Below, piece after piece: positions 51,497-60,476 of a stretch of DNA of 64,000 nucleotides. The number at the start of each line of letters is the position of its first letter. Within the stretch, counting starts at the first letter, position 1. The notes beneath the pieces were generated by a model. That model was not told the origin of the DNA and ran no database searches. It saw only the letters and a program-made list of their open reading frames with translations. The position numbers and the translations under genes are program-made. This DNA is from Affinundibacterium fentianense (GTDB lineage Bacteria; Pseudomonadota; Gammaproteobacteria; Burkholderiales; Burkholderiaceae_D), in contig NZ_JAGSPJ010000001.1 in the NCBI RefSeq assembly GCF_018139545.1, forward strand, positions 860,664-924,663. Reading direction: 5' to 3'.

Positions 51497-51768
51497 TGCT
51501 GATTTTCCTTGTCCATCTCAGCAAAGAAAGAATCGGCATCTTGGAACTTACCCTCTTCAATTTGTTTGTTGCCTAGTGCGAGGATTTTTAGAAGTGCCAT
51601 GGTTTCTTGTTGCTTCTGATAACTATCGATATCCATGACGACCATCTTCGCTTCGCCGTTCTGAGTAATAATCAGAGGGTTGCTGTGGTTTTCGCTGAAA
51701 TCCCTTGCTATCTCAGCGGCATTTGCCTTCAAGAATGAGATTGGTTTGATTTGCTCGGACAGCTTCAT
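51493..51768 (-). CDS. Phd/YefM-family antitoxin
   Basis: 91 aa. N-terminal DNA-binding part (IKPISFLKANAAEIARDFSENHSNPLIITQNGEAKMVVMDIDSY) is classic Phd/YefM. The C-terminal half is helical and would wrap the toxin. It is encoded upstream of the toxin, as usual, and has palindromic operators at 51781-51822. Confidence 0.87.
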   Translation of the reverse strand: MKLSEQIKPISFLKANAAEIARDFSENHSNPLIITQNGEAKMVVMDIDSYQKQQETMALLKILALGNKQIEEGKFQDADSFFAEMDKENQQ

Positions 51769-51780
51769 GATTGCTCCTAG

Positions 51781-51822
51781 TGCTAAATTAGCAATAAATC
51801 CAATTTTGGACTAAATTTAGTC
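51781..51822. promoter_or_regulatory. Antitoxin operator palindromes
   Basis: TGCTAAATTAGCA (51781-51793) and GACTAAATTTAGTC (51809-51822), both perfect palindromes sharing CTAAATT, immediately upstream of the Phd start. Conditional autoregulation by Phd-ParE is the expected role. Confidence 0.65.
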
Positions 51823-51850
51823 TTATTATGAGACTGTCCAGCAATCTAAG

Positions 51851-53170
51851 TCAAATTTTCAATCGTGGAAGGTGAGCTTGTTCAGCACTACTTGTGCCAC
51901 TGCCATCTGATTTCTCAACGACATAGCTTTTTATCACACTGCTGTCGTTGGCAATCTTTAATGCTGGCTTACAATCGCGAATGATTTCAAGATCGGCTTT
52001 GCTAGGTTTATAGCCCGTGATTTTTTCTGGTGAAAATGCACCTGATAAAACGGCTTCAACAAACACTTTTGACTTGAATTCATCACTACCCGTTAGGTGA
52101 ATTCCTTGCCAGCCTTTTTCCACAGCTAATTTGATCGCAACCTTGACTTCTTCCTCAGTACCACTCGCGACTTTGATTTGACTCCCGTAGTCAAAAACTT
52201 TTCCACCACCATTGAGATTTATTCGAAAGCATGTGCCGATTTCGGTTTCAATCTCATCTACCCCAGTGCAGTAGTCTGCAAATATCTCCAACAAAATTGG
52301 AATGTAGGTTCTCGCAAAAATCGCCTCACGGTATTTTTTACTGTTATTGAAATCGGTAGGGTTTAAGAACAAGTGCTTAGATTTTTTTGCTTGAACAATT
52401 TCTTGTTGAATTAGATCTGCCTCACTCTCTAAATTTAATGAAGCGATGAATTGTTTATTTTTTTCGTTACTCATATTTTTCTCCTTGATTAGTGTGTTGA
52501 GTTCCTTTCGTTTTGATGTTGTGATACCTCGTTTGTCCATTGCATGACAGATTGCACCGACATGCACGGTTGGGATTTGGTCTAGTCCTTGTTCTTGTAG
52601 ACTGCGGTGGTCTATTCGGCTTTTACTAGAAGCGATAGATAATCGCCTGTTGCAGTGTTTCGCCCACTGCTCGCGCCATTCTTCCAATTGATCTTTGCTA
52701 TTCCAGTCACGGTTCTTCTTGCCAAAACCATCGTTGGTGATATTAATTTCACGAGTGGTCAGTAAAATGTGGGCATGTGGATTTCCCTTCTTGTTATGTA
52801 TGACGACATCGGCAATCATGCCTTTGCTGATGAGCTGAGTATGCACAAATCGTTCTAGCAAAATAATGTGCTGTGAAGGGCTTAATTCAATCGGTAAAGC
52901 GACGATAATTTCTTTGGCGGTTTGTGAGTCCTTTCTGGTTTCAGACTGTTCTACGGCGTTCCAAAGCTGTTCTCGCTCTTTCATCCATTGCGGTGCATTC
53001 GGTGGTGTAAAGATACGGCGGTAAGACACTTCCTTTTTGCGGGTGTAATCAAAAGTTTGACCAGTGCGATGATCGTGAATTTTTTCGCCTGCACGATATG
53101 CGGCGGCTGCGGTTGCACTTCTTCCAGTGGTGCGGGTGATGAGTTTTACACTCAAATGGTAAATCGCCAT
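51851..53170 (-). CDS. mobA: MobQ-family relaxase (MobA/MobL)
   Basis: 439 aa. N-terminal relaxase domain (1-200): MAIYHLSVKLITRTTGRSATAAAAYRAG (motif I with the catalytic Tyr) and the metal-binding HNKKGNPHAHILLTTRE (motif III). Residues about 300-410 look like the LPD7-type domain found in many Mob and phage proteins (GGKVFDYGSQIKV ... AVEKGWQGIHLTGSDEFK). It nicks at oriT and pilots the strand into a recipient. An AGGAG site precedes the ATG. It is divergent from the MobC-like gene with the oriT between them. Confidence 0.9.
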   Translation of the reverse strand: MAIYHLSVKLITRTTGRSATAAAAYRAGEKIHDHRTGQTFDYTRKKEVSYRRIFTPPNAPQWMKEREQLWNAVEQSETRKDSQTAKEIIVALPIELSPSQHIILLERFVHTQLISKGMIADVVIHNKKGNPHAHILLTTREINITNDGFGKKNRDWNSKDQLEEWREQWAKHCNRRLSIASSKSRIDHRSLQEQGLDQIPTVHVGAICHAMDKRGITTSKRKELNTLIKEKNMSNEKNKQFIASLNLESEADLIQQEIVQAKKSKHLFLNPTDFNNSKKYREAIFARTYIPILLEIFADYCTGVDEIETEIGTCFRINLNGGGKVFDYGSQIKVASGTEEEVKVAIKLAVEKGWQGIHLTGSDEFKSKVFVEAVLSGAFSPEKITGYKPSKADLEIIRDCKPALKIANDSSVIKSYVVEKSDGSGTSSAEQAHLPRLKI

Positions 53171-53213
53171 ATTTCATTTCTCCTGAACGTTTTCGCTTTC
53201 AGCTTTTGAGCAC

Positions 53214-53243
53214 ACGTCGAGTAACGACGTATAAGTGCGCATT
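53214..53243. other. oriT: oriT with RSF1010-like nic region
   Basis: Inverted repeat ACGTCG, 5-base loop, CGACGT, followed one base later by TAAGTGCGCATT. The RSF1010 oriT has the same layout: an inverted repeat, then TAAGTGCGCCCT with cleavage after TAAGTGCG. It lies 44 bases from the MobQ relaxase start, between mob genes. Nicking probably occurs near 53239-53240. Confidence 0.75.
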
Positions 53244-53347
53244 TCGCTGTTTTGCTCTTGACGTTTCTTTTTTGTTTGTTATTTGTAGTACTACTGCGTG
53301 AATTTGAAATGTCAACGCCAAAACAATAAAAATAGGAGATGAAAAAA

Positions 53348-53626
53348 ATGAGCAAACCGAATTTGAATAAATTACTTCAACAAAAAGCAGAGCTTGAAGC
53401 CCGAATTCAGCAAACGAGAAATCGTGAGGCGATAGAAGAGAGAAAACGCGATACCAGACGAAAAATTCTGGCAGGTGCTTATGTGATTAAGCTGGCAGAT
53501 AACGATTTGAAAAAACTGGGGAATGAATTGATTTCGGCTGGCATGTTAGAGCCAAGAGACTATGCATTATTCGGAGTGGAAAATGATTCTTCTGACTTTG
53601 AATCTAATCGTTTGCCTTCGGACTGA
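53348..53626 (+). CDS. mobC: MobC-like mobilization accessory protein
   Basis: 92 aa. ATG at 53348 with AGGAG 9 bases upstream; the ATG at 53339 abuts that site. N-terminal coiled-coil (LNKLLQQKAELEARIQQTRNREAIEERKRDTRRKILAGAYVI) and a short acidic tail. RKILAGAYVI resembles the conserved part of MobC/TraD-type accessory proteins that help the relaxase open oriT. Identification rests on position and the short motif. Confidence 0.65.
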   Translation: MSKPNLNKLLQQKAELEARIQQTRNREAIEERKRDTRRKILAGAYVIKLADNDLKKLGNELISAGMLEPRDYALFGVENDSSDFESNRLPSD

Positions 53627-53810
53627 ACGGATGATTTGATCGCATAAAAAGAACATCTTACCCAAAATTAAATAGGCTAAATGTGCAACTAATCCACTAC
53701 AAGGAGAAATTATTTACTGAATGTCATGTTATTCTGCGATTTTAGTTTATGTTAAATCCACCTGAATCATATGAGTGGTTTGAGCAAAGTGAAAAGAATA
53801 AAGGCGCAAA

Positions 53811-55001
53811 ATGAAAACGGCAGTGGTGTTCATTCATGGATTTACTGGGAGCGGAAGTACTTGGGTAAATGCTACCGGAAATAGTTTTTTAGATTTATTA
53901 CAGACTGATCCAACTGTAAACGGTTTCGATTTTTTTGAGTTCAGCTATTTCACAAAGCTTACGGATTTTTTTAATTCCGCGCCATTTCAAAAAATCATGA
54001 GTGCAATACCATTTATAAATCGCTTACCTGGCGTCACTGGCAAAGTAAGGATGAATAGACCGATTGCACAATTAAGCGAAGAGCTGGCTACTTACCTGAA
54101 TTTGACTTTGGAAGGATACGATGAAGTAATCCTTATAGCCCACAGCATGGGAGGATTGATTGCGAAAGATCATATTTTAAATTCTCAGCCTGGGCACGGA
54201 CCAAAACCTGTGGGCTACATTTCCATAGCGGTTCCACATAAAGGATCATTAGGTGCGCAATTGTTAGGTCCACTCAACAATATCAATGCAAAAGAACTCG
54301 TACCATTATCGGAACAATGCGATAAGTTGAATAATGAATGGATTGAGCAACGCAATAATTTGCCCCCCGCAATCTATATGTTGGCACAACACGATGAAGT
54401 TGTGGTGAAAGAAAGTGCACTGCCTTACTCCGTGAAGAAGGAACAGAAAATTGTGGTGAGTCACGATCACACATCAATTTGCAAACCTGTGGATAGAACT
54501 GATCTTTCCTATCTCGCAGTGAGAAAATTTTTGGATACTTTTACATATGAAAAAACGATGGGAATTTTATCAAATGAATCTTCACTATTGCCGACACCAG
54601 AATACGATAAGGAAATCTTTGTTTTAAAGATGATTGTTTGCGATATCGGAAGAAAAGGAATTGCAGATGCAAAAGATTGCTTTTTTAGTGCCGAAATCAT
54701 CTCAAAGGCAGCGAATAAAAAAGATGCGGCAGAACTACGGGCGTTGCAGAGAAAGGTTCTAAGTTTATATCAGCAAAAATTTAATGCATGCAATGGAAAA
54801 AAGATGTCATCTAATGACATTTTCGCTGAGGTTCATTCGGAAATTACCACACAAGATTCAGGTGTACTTAAATCCACTGTCAAATATCTTAACTTCTTAC
54901 ATAAGAAAGGATTACTTCATCAATTGGCCAATAATTTAACTGATGATGTAGTCTGGGCTGATGATACCGACTTTGAAAAAATTCGGAGCACAATCAAATG
55001 A
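53811..55001 (+). CDS. ABC-3C system effector: alpha/beta-hydrolase with C-terminal ABC-3C domain
   Basis: 396 aa. Residues 1-230 are an alpha/beta-hydrolase of lipase/PGAP1-like type: VVFIHGFTGSGSTW (oxyanion region), LIAHSMGGLIAKDH with nucleophile Ser112, and the late His in VVSHDHTSICKP. Residues about 245-396 are helical, without a known enzyme fold, and fit the effector C-terminal domain of ABC-three-component systems. The ATGA overlap with the next gene and the ATPase as third gene support this. The hydrolase would act on a lipid, ester or peptide once the complex senses foreign DNA. Predicted, not demonstrated. Confidence 0.78.
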   Translation: MKTAVVFIHGFTGSGSTWVNATGNSFLDLLQTDPTVNGFDFFEFSYFTKLTDFFNSAPFQKIMSAIPFINRLPGVTGKVRMNRPIAQLSEELATYLNLTLEGYDEVILIAHSMGGLIAKDHILNSQPGHGPKPVGYISIAVPHKGSLGAQLLGPLNNINAKELVPLSEQCDKLNNEWIEQRNNLPPAIYMLAQHDEVVVKESALPYSVKKEQKIVVSHDHTSICKPVDRTDLSYLAVRKFLDTFTYEKTMGILSNESSLLPTPEYDKEIFVLKMIVCDIGRKGIADAKDCFFSAEIISKAANKKDAAELRALQRKVLSLYQQKFNACNGKKMSSNDIFAEVHSEITTQDSGVLKSTVKYLNFLHKKGLLHQLANNLTDDVVWADDTDFEKIRSTIK

Positions 55002-55471
55002 GTGCCGCTGAAGTTTTTGACTATCGAGACGAGTTTTATTTAAAAACATTCCGAAGATGGTATGTGATTAAGCTGCTTTGCTCTAATAAAAAATTTGTCG
55101 CAGGAGTTCCATTACAGAAAGCTGGATTTGTTGATTTTCTCATTTGTAATCCATTAATTTTAAGGAAGTTCTTAATGCATTTCGACAAAGCGGCACCTTC
55201 TTTGAATTTAGACGACTTGCTGTATAAAGATAATATTGATTCCGACGGCGGACAGGACATTACCGACTTCTCCAGAACATGCACTCTTCTAATATCGCAA
55301 GGGCATATCAAGTTCATGAGACAAGAAGGTGAAATTTTTTTAGTCTCAAATGATGTGGATTTTAGCGTGGCTAGTGAACTAGCGAATCGCTGGAAAAAAG
55401 AAATAGATCTAATTCAACCGCTCTTGGGTAAATCATTAGCAGTACTGTCAACAGGAATTTTACGGGGCTAA
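54998..55471 (+). CDS. ABC-3C system middle component
   Basis: 157 aa, mixed helical with a likely winged-helix portion (FSRTCTLLISQGHIKFMRQEGEIFLVSNDVD). It overlaps the effector gene by four bases and is followed one base after its stop by the ATPase. Small proteins of this size between an effector and an SMC-like ATPase are the middle component of ABC-3C systems (defined by comparative genomics of conflict-system ABC ATPases). Its function there is thought to be linking ATPase and effector. I do not recognise a specific subfamily. Confidence 0.65.
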   Translation: MSAAEVFDYRDEFYLKTFRRWYVIKLLCSNKKFVAGVPLQKAGFVDFLICNPLILRKFLMHFDKAAPSLNLDDLLYKDNIDSDGGQDITDFSRTCTLLISQGHIKFMRQEGEIFLVSNDVDFSVASELANRWKKEIDLIQPLLGKSLAVLSTGILRG

Positions 55472-55472
55472 A

Positions 55473-57428
55473 ATGGAAAACAGTCCATACTTAATCGTCA
55501 ATCAAGTTATAGTTCAAGGGTTCAAAAAAAATTACGAGGCAAATTTTAAAGAGGGACTTAACTTAATATGGGGTGATATGGACTCTGGTAAGTCTAGCAT
55601 CCTTATGCTGATTGACTACTGCTTAGGTGGTAGCAATGAAAAATTACTTTATGGAGAAATGAAGACATATGGTCGAATCGCATTTTTAGAAGCAAATCTG
55701 AACGGGAAAATTTATACATTTGAACGAGACATTTTATCTTCTGACTCCTTCATCAGAATCTACACTGGCACTTACATCGAGCGCACATCGCATTTTCCAC
55801 TACTAGTATCTGCTGCATCAACCGACAAAACTGCCCCAGACGGTTGGATATCTGATTTTTTACTTGACAACCTTAGCATTCCAAAAGTGACGATCAAGGA
55901 ATCTAGACAGCGAGAAGATGCGTCATCCGATCGCCTTAGCTTTCGAGACTTGATGAAGCTTTTGTATCTTAAACAAACTCGCGTCGGTTCCGATAATCTT
56001 CTGGATTATCAATCGCCTGTACTATTCAATAAAAATATTGAAATTCAGAAATTTGTCTTCAACATATATGACGATAAATTGGCTGCATTAGAGTCCAATC
56101 TAGCCGCAGAAATAGCGGAGGCAAACGATTTAGAAAGAAACGAAAGATCTATTCGAAAGTTTTTGGCAGACATCAATATTCAACCGAATGAATTCGGCAA
56201 TGAGAAAAATAGAGCTGCACAAAACGAAGCTGACCTTGAAGAGTTGGAGATAGGGCTAAACCAACTTAAGCAGGACATATTTTTGGCAAATGATATTGCT
56301 TCTTCTATTGCTGACGCGATAAAGATACTTCGTCAAGAGGCTCAAAATGTTGATAATCAACTTAATCAGCTAGAAATTAAGTATGAGAGTTTCGCAAAAC
56401 TTAGCAACACATATCGATTTGACATCGACGCACTAAAACTGTCTAAAATATCTCGGTCAATTTTGGGCATTCAAAATCCAAAGCAGGAACACATACCTTG
56501 TGCACTATGTCAAACACCTTTGGAAATCAACGCACCTACGGTGGCAGATGAAGATGTCGATTTTCAACTCAAATCGTTACGAAATCGCGAAGTAGGTTTG
56601 CAGACCGCCCTATCTGAAATCCGTTCGTCTCAACGCGAATTATTGAAGAAAAAAGAAACTATCGAGAATAATCTCAAAGAGGCTACTCGCAGTTTTGACG
56701 AAAATAGCATCGAAAGTATCTCTCCGCTGATTACTGCGATCCAAAGCGTTGAACTATCCCGCACACAATTAAAAATTGATTTGGCACAAGCTGAGAGAAA
56801 CGTAGCAATCGTTAATAAATTTGAGGATATAGGTACAAAACGCGACTCCAAAGCTGCCCTGATCTCGCAGTTACGGCGAGCAATTAAAATTATTAAAGAC
56901 GGTCTCGTTGGAATAGAAGAAGTTACAAATGAATTACGCTCGTTACTTGATCAGTACTTACAAAATAGCGGACTTCTAAACGTGAGCGACATATCAATCG
57001 ACAAGAAATTTACAGCTCATCTAAGAGGAATTTCATACTACAACACATCTTCTGGAGGAGTTCGAACTATTACCTCCATTGCGACGTTTGTAATCCGATT
57101 GCAATACTTGTTAAAACACGCCTGCAATCTTCCAACTTTTTTAATGATCGATACACCTGGACAAAACATTGGCAGATATAGAGCACCAGATGATTCTCCT
57201 GAGGAATCTAATCTCTCTGATCCGAAATTATATGAAAGAATTTTTACGCAAATAATTAGCGTATTGAATGAAGCGACAGTGTCTGAGAGAAAGTGCCAAG
57301 TCATTATTGTCGATAATGATCTCCCCGATTCTTTGGTAGAAGGCGTGAATTTTCATTTGGTAAAACGTTTTAGTAAGCAAGGTGGGAAATTCGAAAAAGG
57401 ACTCATCAACGATGCAGAAATGGGGTAG
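55473..57428 (+). CDS. ABC-3C system SMC/Rad50-like ATPase with zinc hook
   Basis: 651 aa. N-terminal half-ABC domain with Walker A GDMDSGKSSIL (about 34-44). The middle (about 200-490) is coiled coil interrupted by HIPCALCQTPLE, a CxxC zinc hook near residue 345. The C-terminal half-domain contains SSGGVRTITSIATF (signature-like) and FLMIDTPGQNIG (Walker B, about 555-565), then a switch region IIVDNDLPD. The form is like Rad50 but shorter, typical of the ATPase in ABC-3C defence systems. It is coupled to the middle component, and the three genes have the same strand and direction. Confidence 0.82.
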   Translation: MENSPYLIVNQVIVQGFKKNYEANFKEGLNLIWGDMDSGKSSILMLIDYCLGGSNEKLLYGEMKTYGRIAFLEANLNGKIYTFERDILSSDSFIRIYTGTYIERTSHFPLLVSAASTDKTAPDGWISDFLLDNLSIPKVTIKESRQREDASSDRLSFRDLMKLLYLKQTRVGSDNLLDYQSPVLFNKNIEIQKFVFNIYDDKLAALESNLAAEIAEANDLERNERSIRKFLADINIQPNEFGNEKNRAAQNEADLEELEIGLNQLKQDIFLANDIASSIADAIKILRQEAQNVDNQLNQLEIKYESFAKLSNTYRFDIDALKLSKISRSILGIQNPKQEHIPCALCQTPLEINAPTVADEDVDFQLKSLRNREVGLQTALSEIRSSQRELLKKKETIENNLKEATRSFDENSIESISPLITAIQSVELSRTQLKIDLAQAERNVAIVNKFEDIGTKRDSKAALISQLRRAIKIIKDGLVGIEEVTNELRSLLDQYLQNSGLLNVSDISIDKKFTAHLRGISYYNTSSGGVRTITSIATFVIRLQYLLKHACNLPTFLMIDTPGQNIGRYRAPDDSPEESNLSDPKLYERIFTQIISVLNEATVSERKCQVIIVDNDLPDSLVEGVNFHLVKRFSKQGGKFEKGLINDAEMG

Positions 57429-57514
57429 CTGAACTACGAAGACTAATCTTAACCAATTTTTTAAGGTAGGTATTAATGAATTGGCTCTGCACGATTCTAC
57501 TTTTCCATAAAGTT

Positions 57515-57777
57515 GCGTAGAACCTTGAAACAGTTGACAGACATTTCACTTCTCATAGGTTCTGCGGTTCTACTCTAATTTATTTATATAAGGAAGAAAG
57601 AACAGAACATCCATAGCGCTTTTTACCTGTGCTGAAATTCAATCATTCGCGCAGAACCTACTTTTTGCGCGAAGAACCTCATGGATATTAACTTTCCCGA
57701 CTCTACTCACCTGAGAGTCAATGCCAGCAATGGTTTCTCGATAAGTTTGTTACTGGCATTGGTTTTTGCGGTTCTGC
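57515..57777. repeat. GCAGAACC repeat region, right copy (candidate origin)
   Basis: GTAGAACC at 57517, GGTTCTGC at 57558, GGTTCTAC at 57566, GCAGAACC at 57651, GAAGAACC at 57671 and GGTTCTGC at 57770. CGCGCAGAACCTACTTTT and TGCGGTTCTAC are shared, inverted, with the left copy at 39593-39875. It lies in the 431-base gap between the ABC-3C ATPase and the end of the helicase-primase gene. Iteron-like octamers next to a replication gene suggest an origin, but regulation is also possible. Confidence 0.55.
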
Positions 57778-57811
57778 CCATTTCGTATAATTAGGTACGA
57801 CTAACCCAGAA

Positions 57812-57843
57812 ATGCAAGAAGAGCCGAAAGGCTCTTCTTGCAT
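57812..57843 (-). terminator. 14-bp perfect hairpin with GAAA loop
   Basis: ATGCAAGAAGAGCC, GAAA, GGCTCTTCTTGCAT, 17 bases beyond the helicase-primase stop on the minus strand. Very stable; there is no long T-run. Confidence 0.7.
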
Positions 57844-57859
57844 CGGAGGTTAAATGTGA

Positions 57860-59407
57860 CTATGCCTGTTTCTGAAAACTGACAACATTAGATTTGTCGT
57901 CGCTGAATTCCGATGTACATTCGTCTTCATAGTCAAAGAAAACCATCGCTGGCTCAGCCCTGCAAATATTTTGAGCGAATCGCTTCATACTTTCTGCTCG
58001 GCTTGGCAATTGGTAAAAATATCCTTGTGTTTTACTCTTCCAGTTGGATCGCCAGTTAGGATTGTCCTGCTCAAAGGCAAATACCTTGCTCATGGCTTTC
58101 CCCATTTCATCTGCACTAGGCATAAACCGAAAACCTTGGCTGTCGCACCATTCTAGGCAATCGGTATAGATGGCATTGCGATAACAACGGCTATGGGAGC
58201 CATCAGGAGTCTTCACAATCGTTTTTTCTTCCACCAAGGCTGTACCATTCAAGACTTCATAAATGAATCGCTCTGGCATCGGTAAGCTACGAATCATTAA
58301 CGCCATACGTGCTTTTGTATTTGGAAAATCTCGTGGTGAAAATCCTGAGATGTCACGATGTTTAAGGGCATAAAAAATCGCTTCACGACCGCCATTTTTA
58401 ATCCATTCATTGTATTGATGAAAGAATTCACCTGGCTTTGTTTTTCCCTTATAGCGAGGGCTACCATCAATCACAAAGAAACGACGATCTTCCTCACCCA
58501 CAGGTACACACCACTCCTCATTGGAAGCGACAAAAATACGAGAATAATTACGAACTTGAATTTCAGGTCGTCCTTTGTCGTTAATAGTATTCGTGCCTTC
58601 GGTAATCATAGCTTTCAATCGTCCTTCTGCTGATTTATCACCACCCCACACGGCTTCATCAGCAAAAATAACGAAAGCATTCAAGAGATGACCATTAAAT
58701 GTGCCAGTTAAGCTGTTGGTTGAAGATAAGTGTTTATAGTTATCGGTGAATTCGCCAATCGTTTTCATAAGTGAGCCTTTACCGATACCCTGAGTTCCTC
58801 GCATTACGATGGCAACCTCTGGCAATTCGGCAGGCTTTTGAACCATGTGTGCCAAATAGTTCAATAGATACGTGATACAAGCTTGATCGTCATTGCATAA
58901 GGCGGAAATCAAGTCCAAGAAAAGGGAAATTTCACCTTGCTTGGCATGCACCTTAAATCCTCGCCACAAATTCCAGTAATGCTTACCGCAGGTTTCAGAG
59001 GGATCAAAGACGATTCCTTCATAGCGCGTCGTCAATTTATCTTCAAGGAAGGCTTGTGTGACAAGCACCTTTTTGTCTTCACGCACTTTGCCCGATTTCG
59101 CTTTTCCTTGTGGGATAAAATGAAAATGGTGGGCATGAAAGTTGTGAAAGTCTGCGATGTTTTGGAACTCCAATTGTTGTAAAAATTTGTCTTCCCAGCA
59201 GACATAAGTCTTTCCTGTCCGATTGATAATCGCATATTTTTTACGGAATTCTTGCAAGTCACGAAGCAAAGCCAATTCGCTTGCAATCCCACTGAATTTA
59301 TCGGCAGTTTTACCATCTTTAACATCCCTATTTGACACTCCTACGGTGGGAGGCGTATCGCCAAATGGATCAAAAAATTCTTCGTTCAAATTGTCTGTTG
59401 TGTTCAT
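57860..59407 (-). CDS. DUF5906-type primase-helicase (P4-like)
   Basis: 515 aa from the ATG at 59407, which has GGAGAA 5 bases upstream; the longer start at 59470 has none. Superfamily 3 helicase core: Walker A VAIVMRGTQGIGKGSLMKTI, Walker B FVIFADEAVWGGDKSAEG, sensor region RNYSRIFVASNEEWCVPV and arginine finger GEEDRRFFVID. An N-terminal part (about 40-110) may be a degraded primase domain. Similar proteins replicate satellite phages and integrative elements after excision. It is last in a minus-strand group with three small genes upstream. Confidence 0.85.
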   Translation of the reverse strand: MNTTDNLNEEFFDPFGDTPPTVGVSNRDVKDGKTADKFSGIASELALLRDLQEFRKKYAIINRTGKTYVCWEDKFLQQLEFQNIADFHNFHAHHFHFIPQGKAKSGKVREDKKVLVTQAFLEDKLTTRYEGIVFDPSETCGKHYWNLWRGFKVHAKQGEISLFLDLISALCNDDQACITYLLNYLAHMVQKPAELPEVAIVMRGTQGIGKGSLMKTIGEFTDNYKHLSSTNSLTGTFNGHLLNAFVIFADEAVWGGDKSAEGRLKAMITEGTNTINDKGRPEIQVRNYSRIFVASNEEWCVPVGEEDRRFFVIDGSPRYKGKTKPGEFFHQYNEWIKNGGREAIFYALKHRDISGFSPRDFPNTKARMALMIRSLPMPERFIYEVLNGTALVEEKTIVKTPDGSHSRCYRNAIYTDCLEWCDSQGFRFMPSADEMGKAMSKVFAFEQDNPNWRSNWKSKTQGYFYQLPSRAESMKRFAQNICRAEPAMVFFDYEDECTSEFSDDKSNVVSFQKQA

Positions 59408-59560
59408 AATGTTCTCCAATATTTTGAGTTTTTGTTTTCCATGGATACGGTGGAACTTCAAAGCCTGCACCCGCAGACCTGAACCGTTGTGTCACCATGA
59501 ACCCTGCGGCAACAGGATTCTACACATAGGTGCGTCGCTGAGATTGTGAGTGAATCGCTT

Positions 59561-59887
59561 TTAGTGGAAAGTCGCTGAACATTCGGATTCGTCCTTGAAG
59601 TACAACTTCAAAGAAAAATTATTCCCCGACTGATTGCACTGGATAGACTGAATATCAGTAACGGAATAGCCCTTATGGGCGATATCAATAATCAAGGCAA
59701 ACATAATGCCCATTGCTTCGCCAGTCATGTGCTCATATAACCCCTCGATCAAATTTGCCCAAAGTGATAGGCTGATAGGTGAAAGGTTTTTATCCAAGAC
59801 AATGCCTGCCGCATCAGCGATATCTTTGATTGTTTGAATACCTGAAATGGCAGAACGGACTGGGTGCTTTTTGTGTTTGATAGACAT
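59561..59887 (-). CDS. Hypothetical protein, 108 aa
   Basis: Strong ribosome site (AAAGGAGAAATT before the ATG). Helical N-terminal half (VRSAISGIQTIKDIADAAGIVLDK), then LWANLIEGLYEHMTGEAMGIMFALIIDIAHKG and a beta-strand tail. Small, no signal peptide, no known family. It lies upstream of the helicase-primase gene on the same strand, so a replication accessory role is possible but unsupported. Confidence 0.6.
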   Translation of the reverse strand: MSIKHKKHPVRSAISGIQTIKDIADAAGIVLDKNLSPISLSLWANLIEGLYEHMTGEAMGIMFALIIDIAHKGYSVTDIQSIQCNQSGNNFSLKLYFKDESECSATFH

Positions 59888-60090
59888 AATTTCTCCTTTA
59901 AAAATAGTGGATTGTTTTCTTTTTGTTTTTCCAGATCTCAGGTCTGATTTTGAGATTTTGGATTGCCGCTACTCCCGGCAAAGTCGCTCTATTTTTTGGA
60001 AATTTCGTCGCTGTATTTTGTTGCGGATTTCTGCAACCAATAACCCACTTTCATTGTTACCTGTCGTGGGTTAATTATTTCTATGCTGTT

Positions 60091-60381
60091 TTACACCTGC
60101 GCATAGACGGTGGTGATTGCTGGGTCGTTTCTGACGTAACCTTGCCTTGGTTTGGCAAAATGCTGGTCAGGAATGATAGTAACAGCTTGGATTTTTCTGA
60201 CATCCAATAGCTTCCAACCTACTTCGTCAGTACAGCTTGTCCCACCAATTTGATAGCCTCGCACGAATTCATATCCTGCTGAATTTGCGCCATAAACATG
60301 GGCTTCAATGATTCTTGGCAATCCCTTGTAACAGATCATCAAAGTTTGTTTATTTTTTATTGCTTCTTTAATTACTTGCAT
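60091..60381 (-). CDS. Small WYL-like protein
   Basis: 96 aa. LMICYKGLPRIIEAHVYGANSAGYEFVRGYQIGGTSC...GWKLLDVRKIQAV follows the beta-barrel pattern of WYL-type ligand-sensing domains (I-x-Y, R-x-V/I-E, G-x-x-F/Y, R-G-Y, W-K-L-L-D). It has no DNA-binding domain of its own. WYL proteins regulate defence and mobile-element genes. AAGGAAATAGT precedes the ATG. Family assignment is tentative. Confidence 0.55.
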   Translation of the reverse strand: MQVIKEAIKNKQTLMICYKGLPRIIEAHVYGANSAGYEFVRGYQIGGTSCTDEVGWKLLDVRKIQAVTIIPDQHFAKPRQGYVRNDPAITTVYAQV

Positions 60382-60476
60382 ACTATTTCCTTTCGTTTAA
60401 ATGTTGATTTACTTCTCCTTGTGCTACAAACTACCTTGTTAAGCGATGATTCTTTATCGCTGAATGTGCTGCTTAA

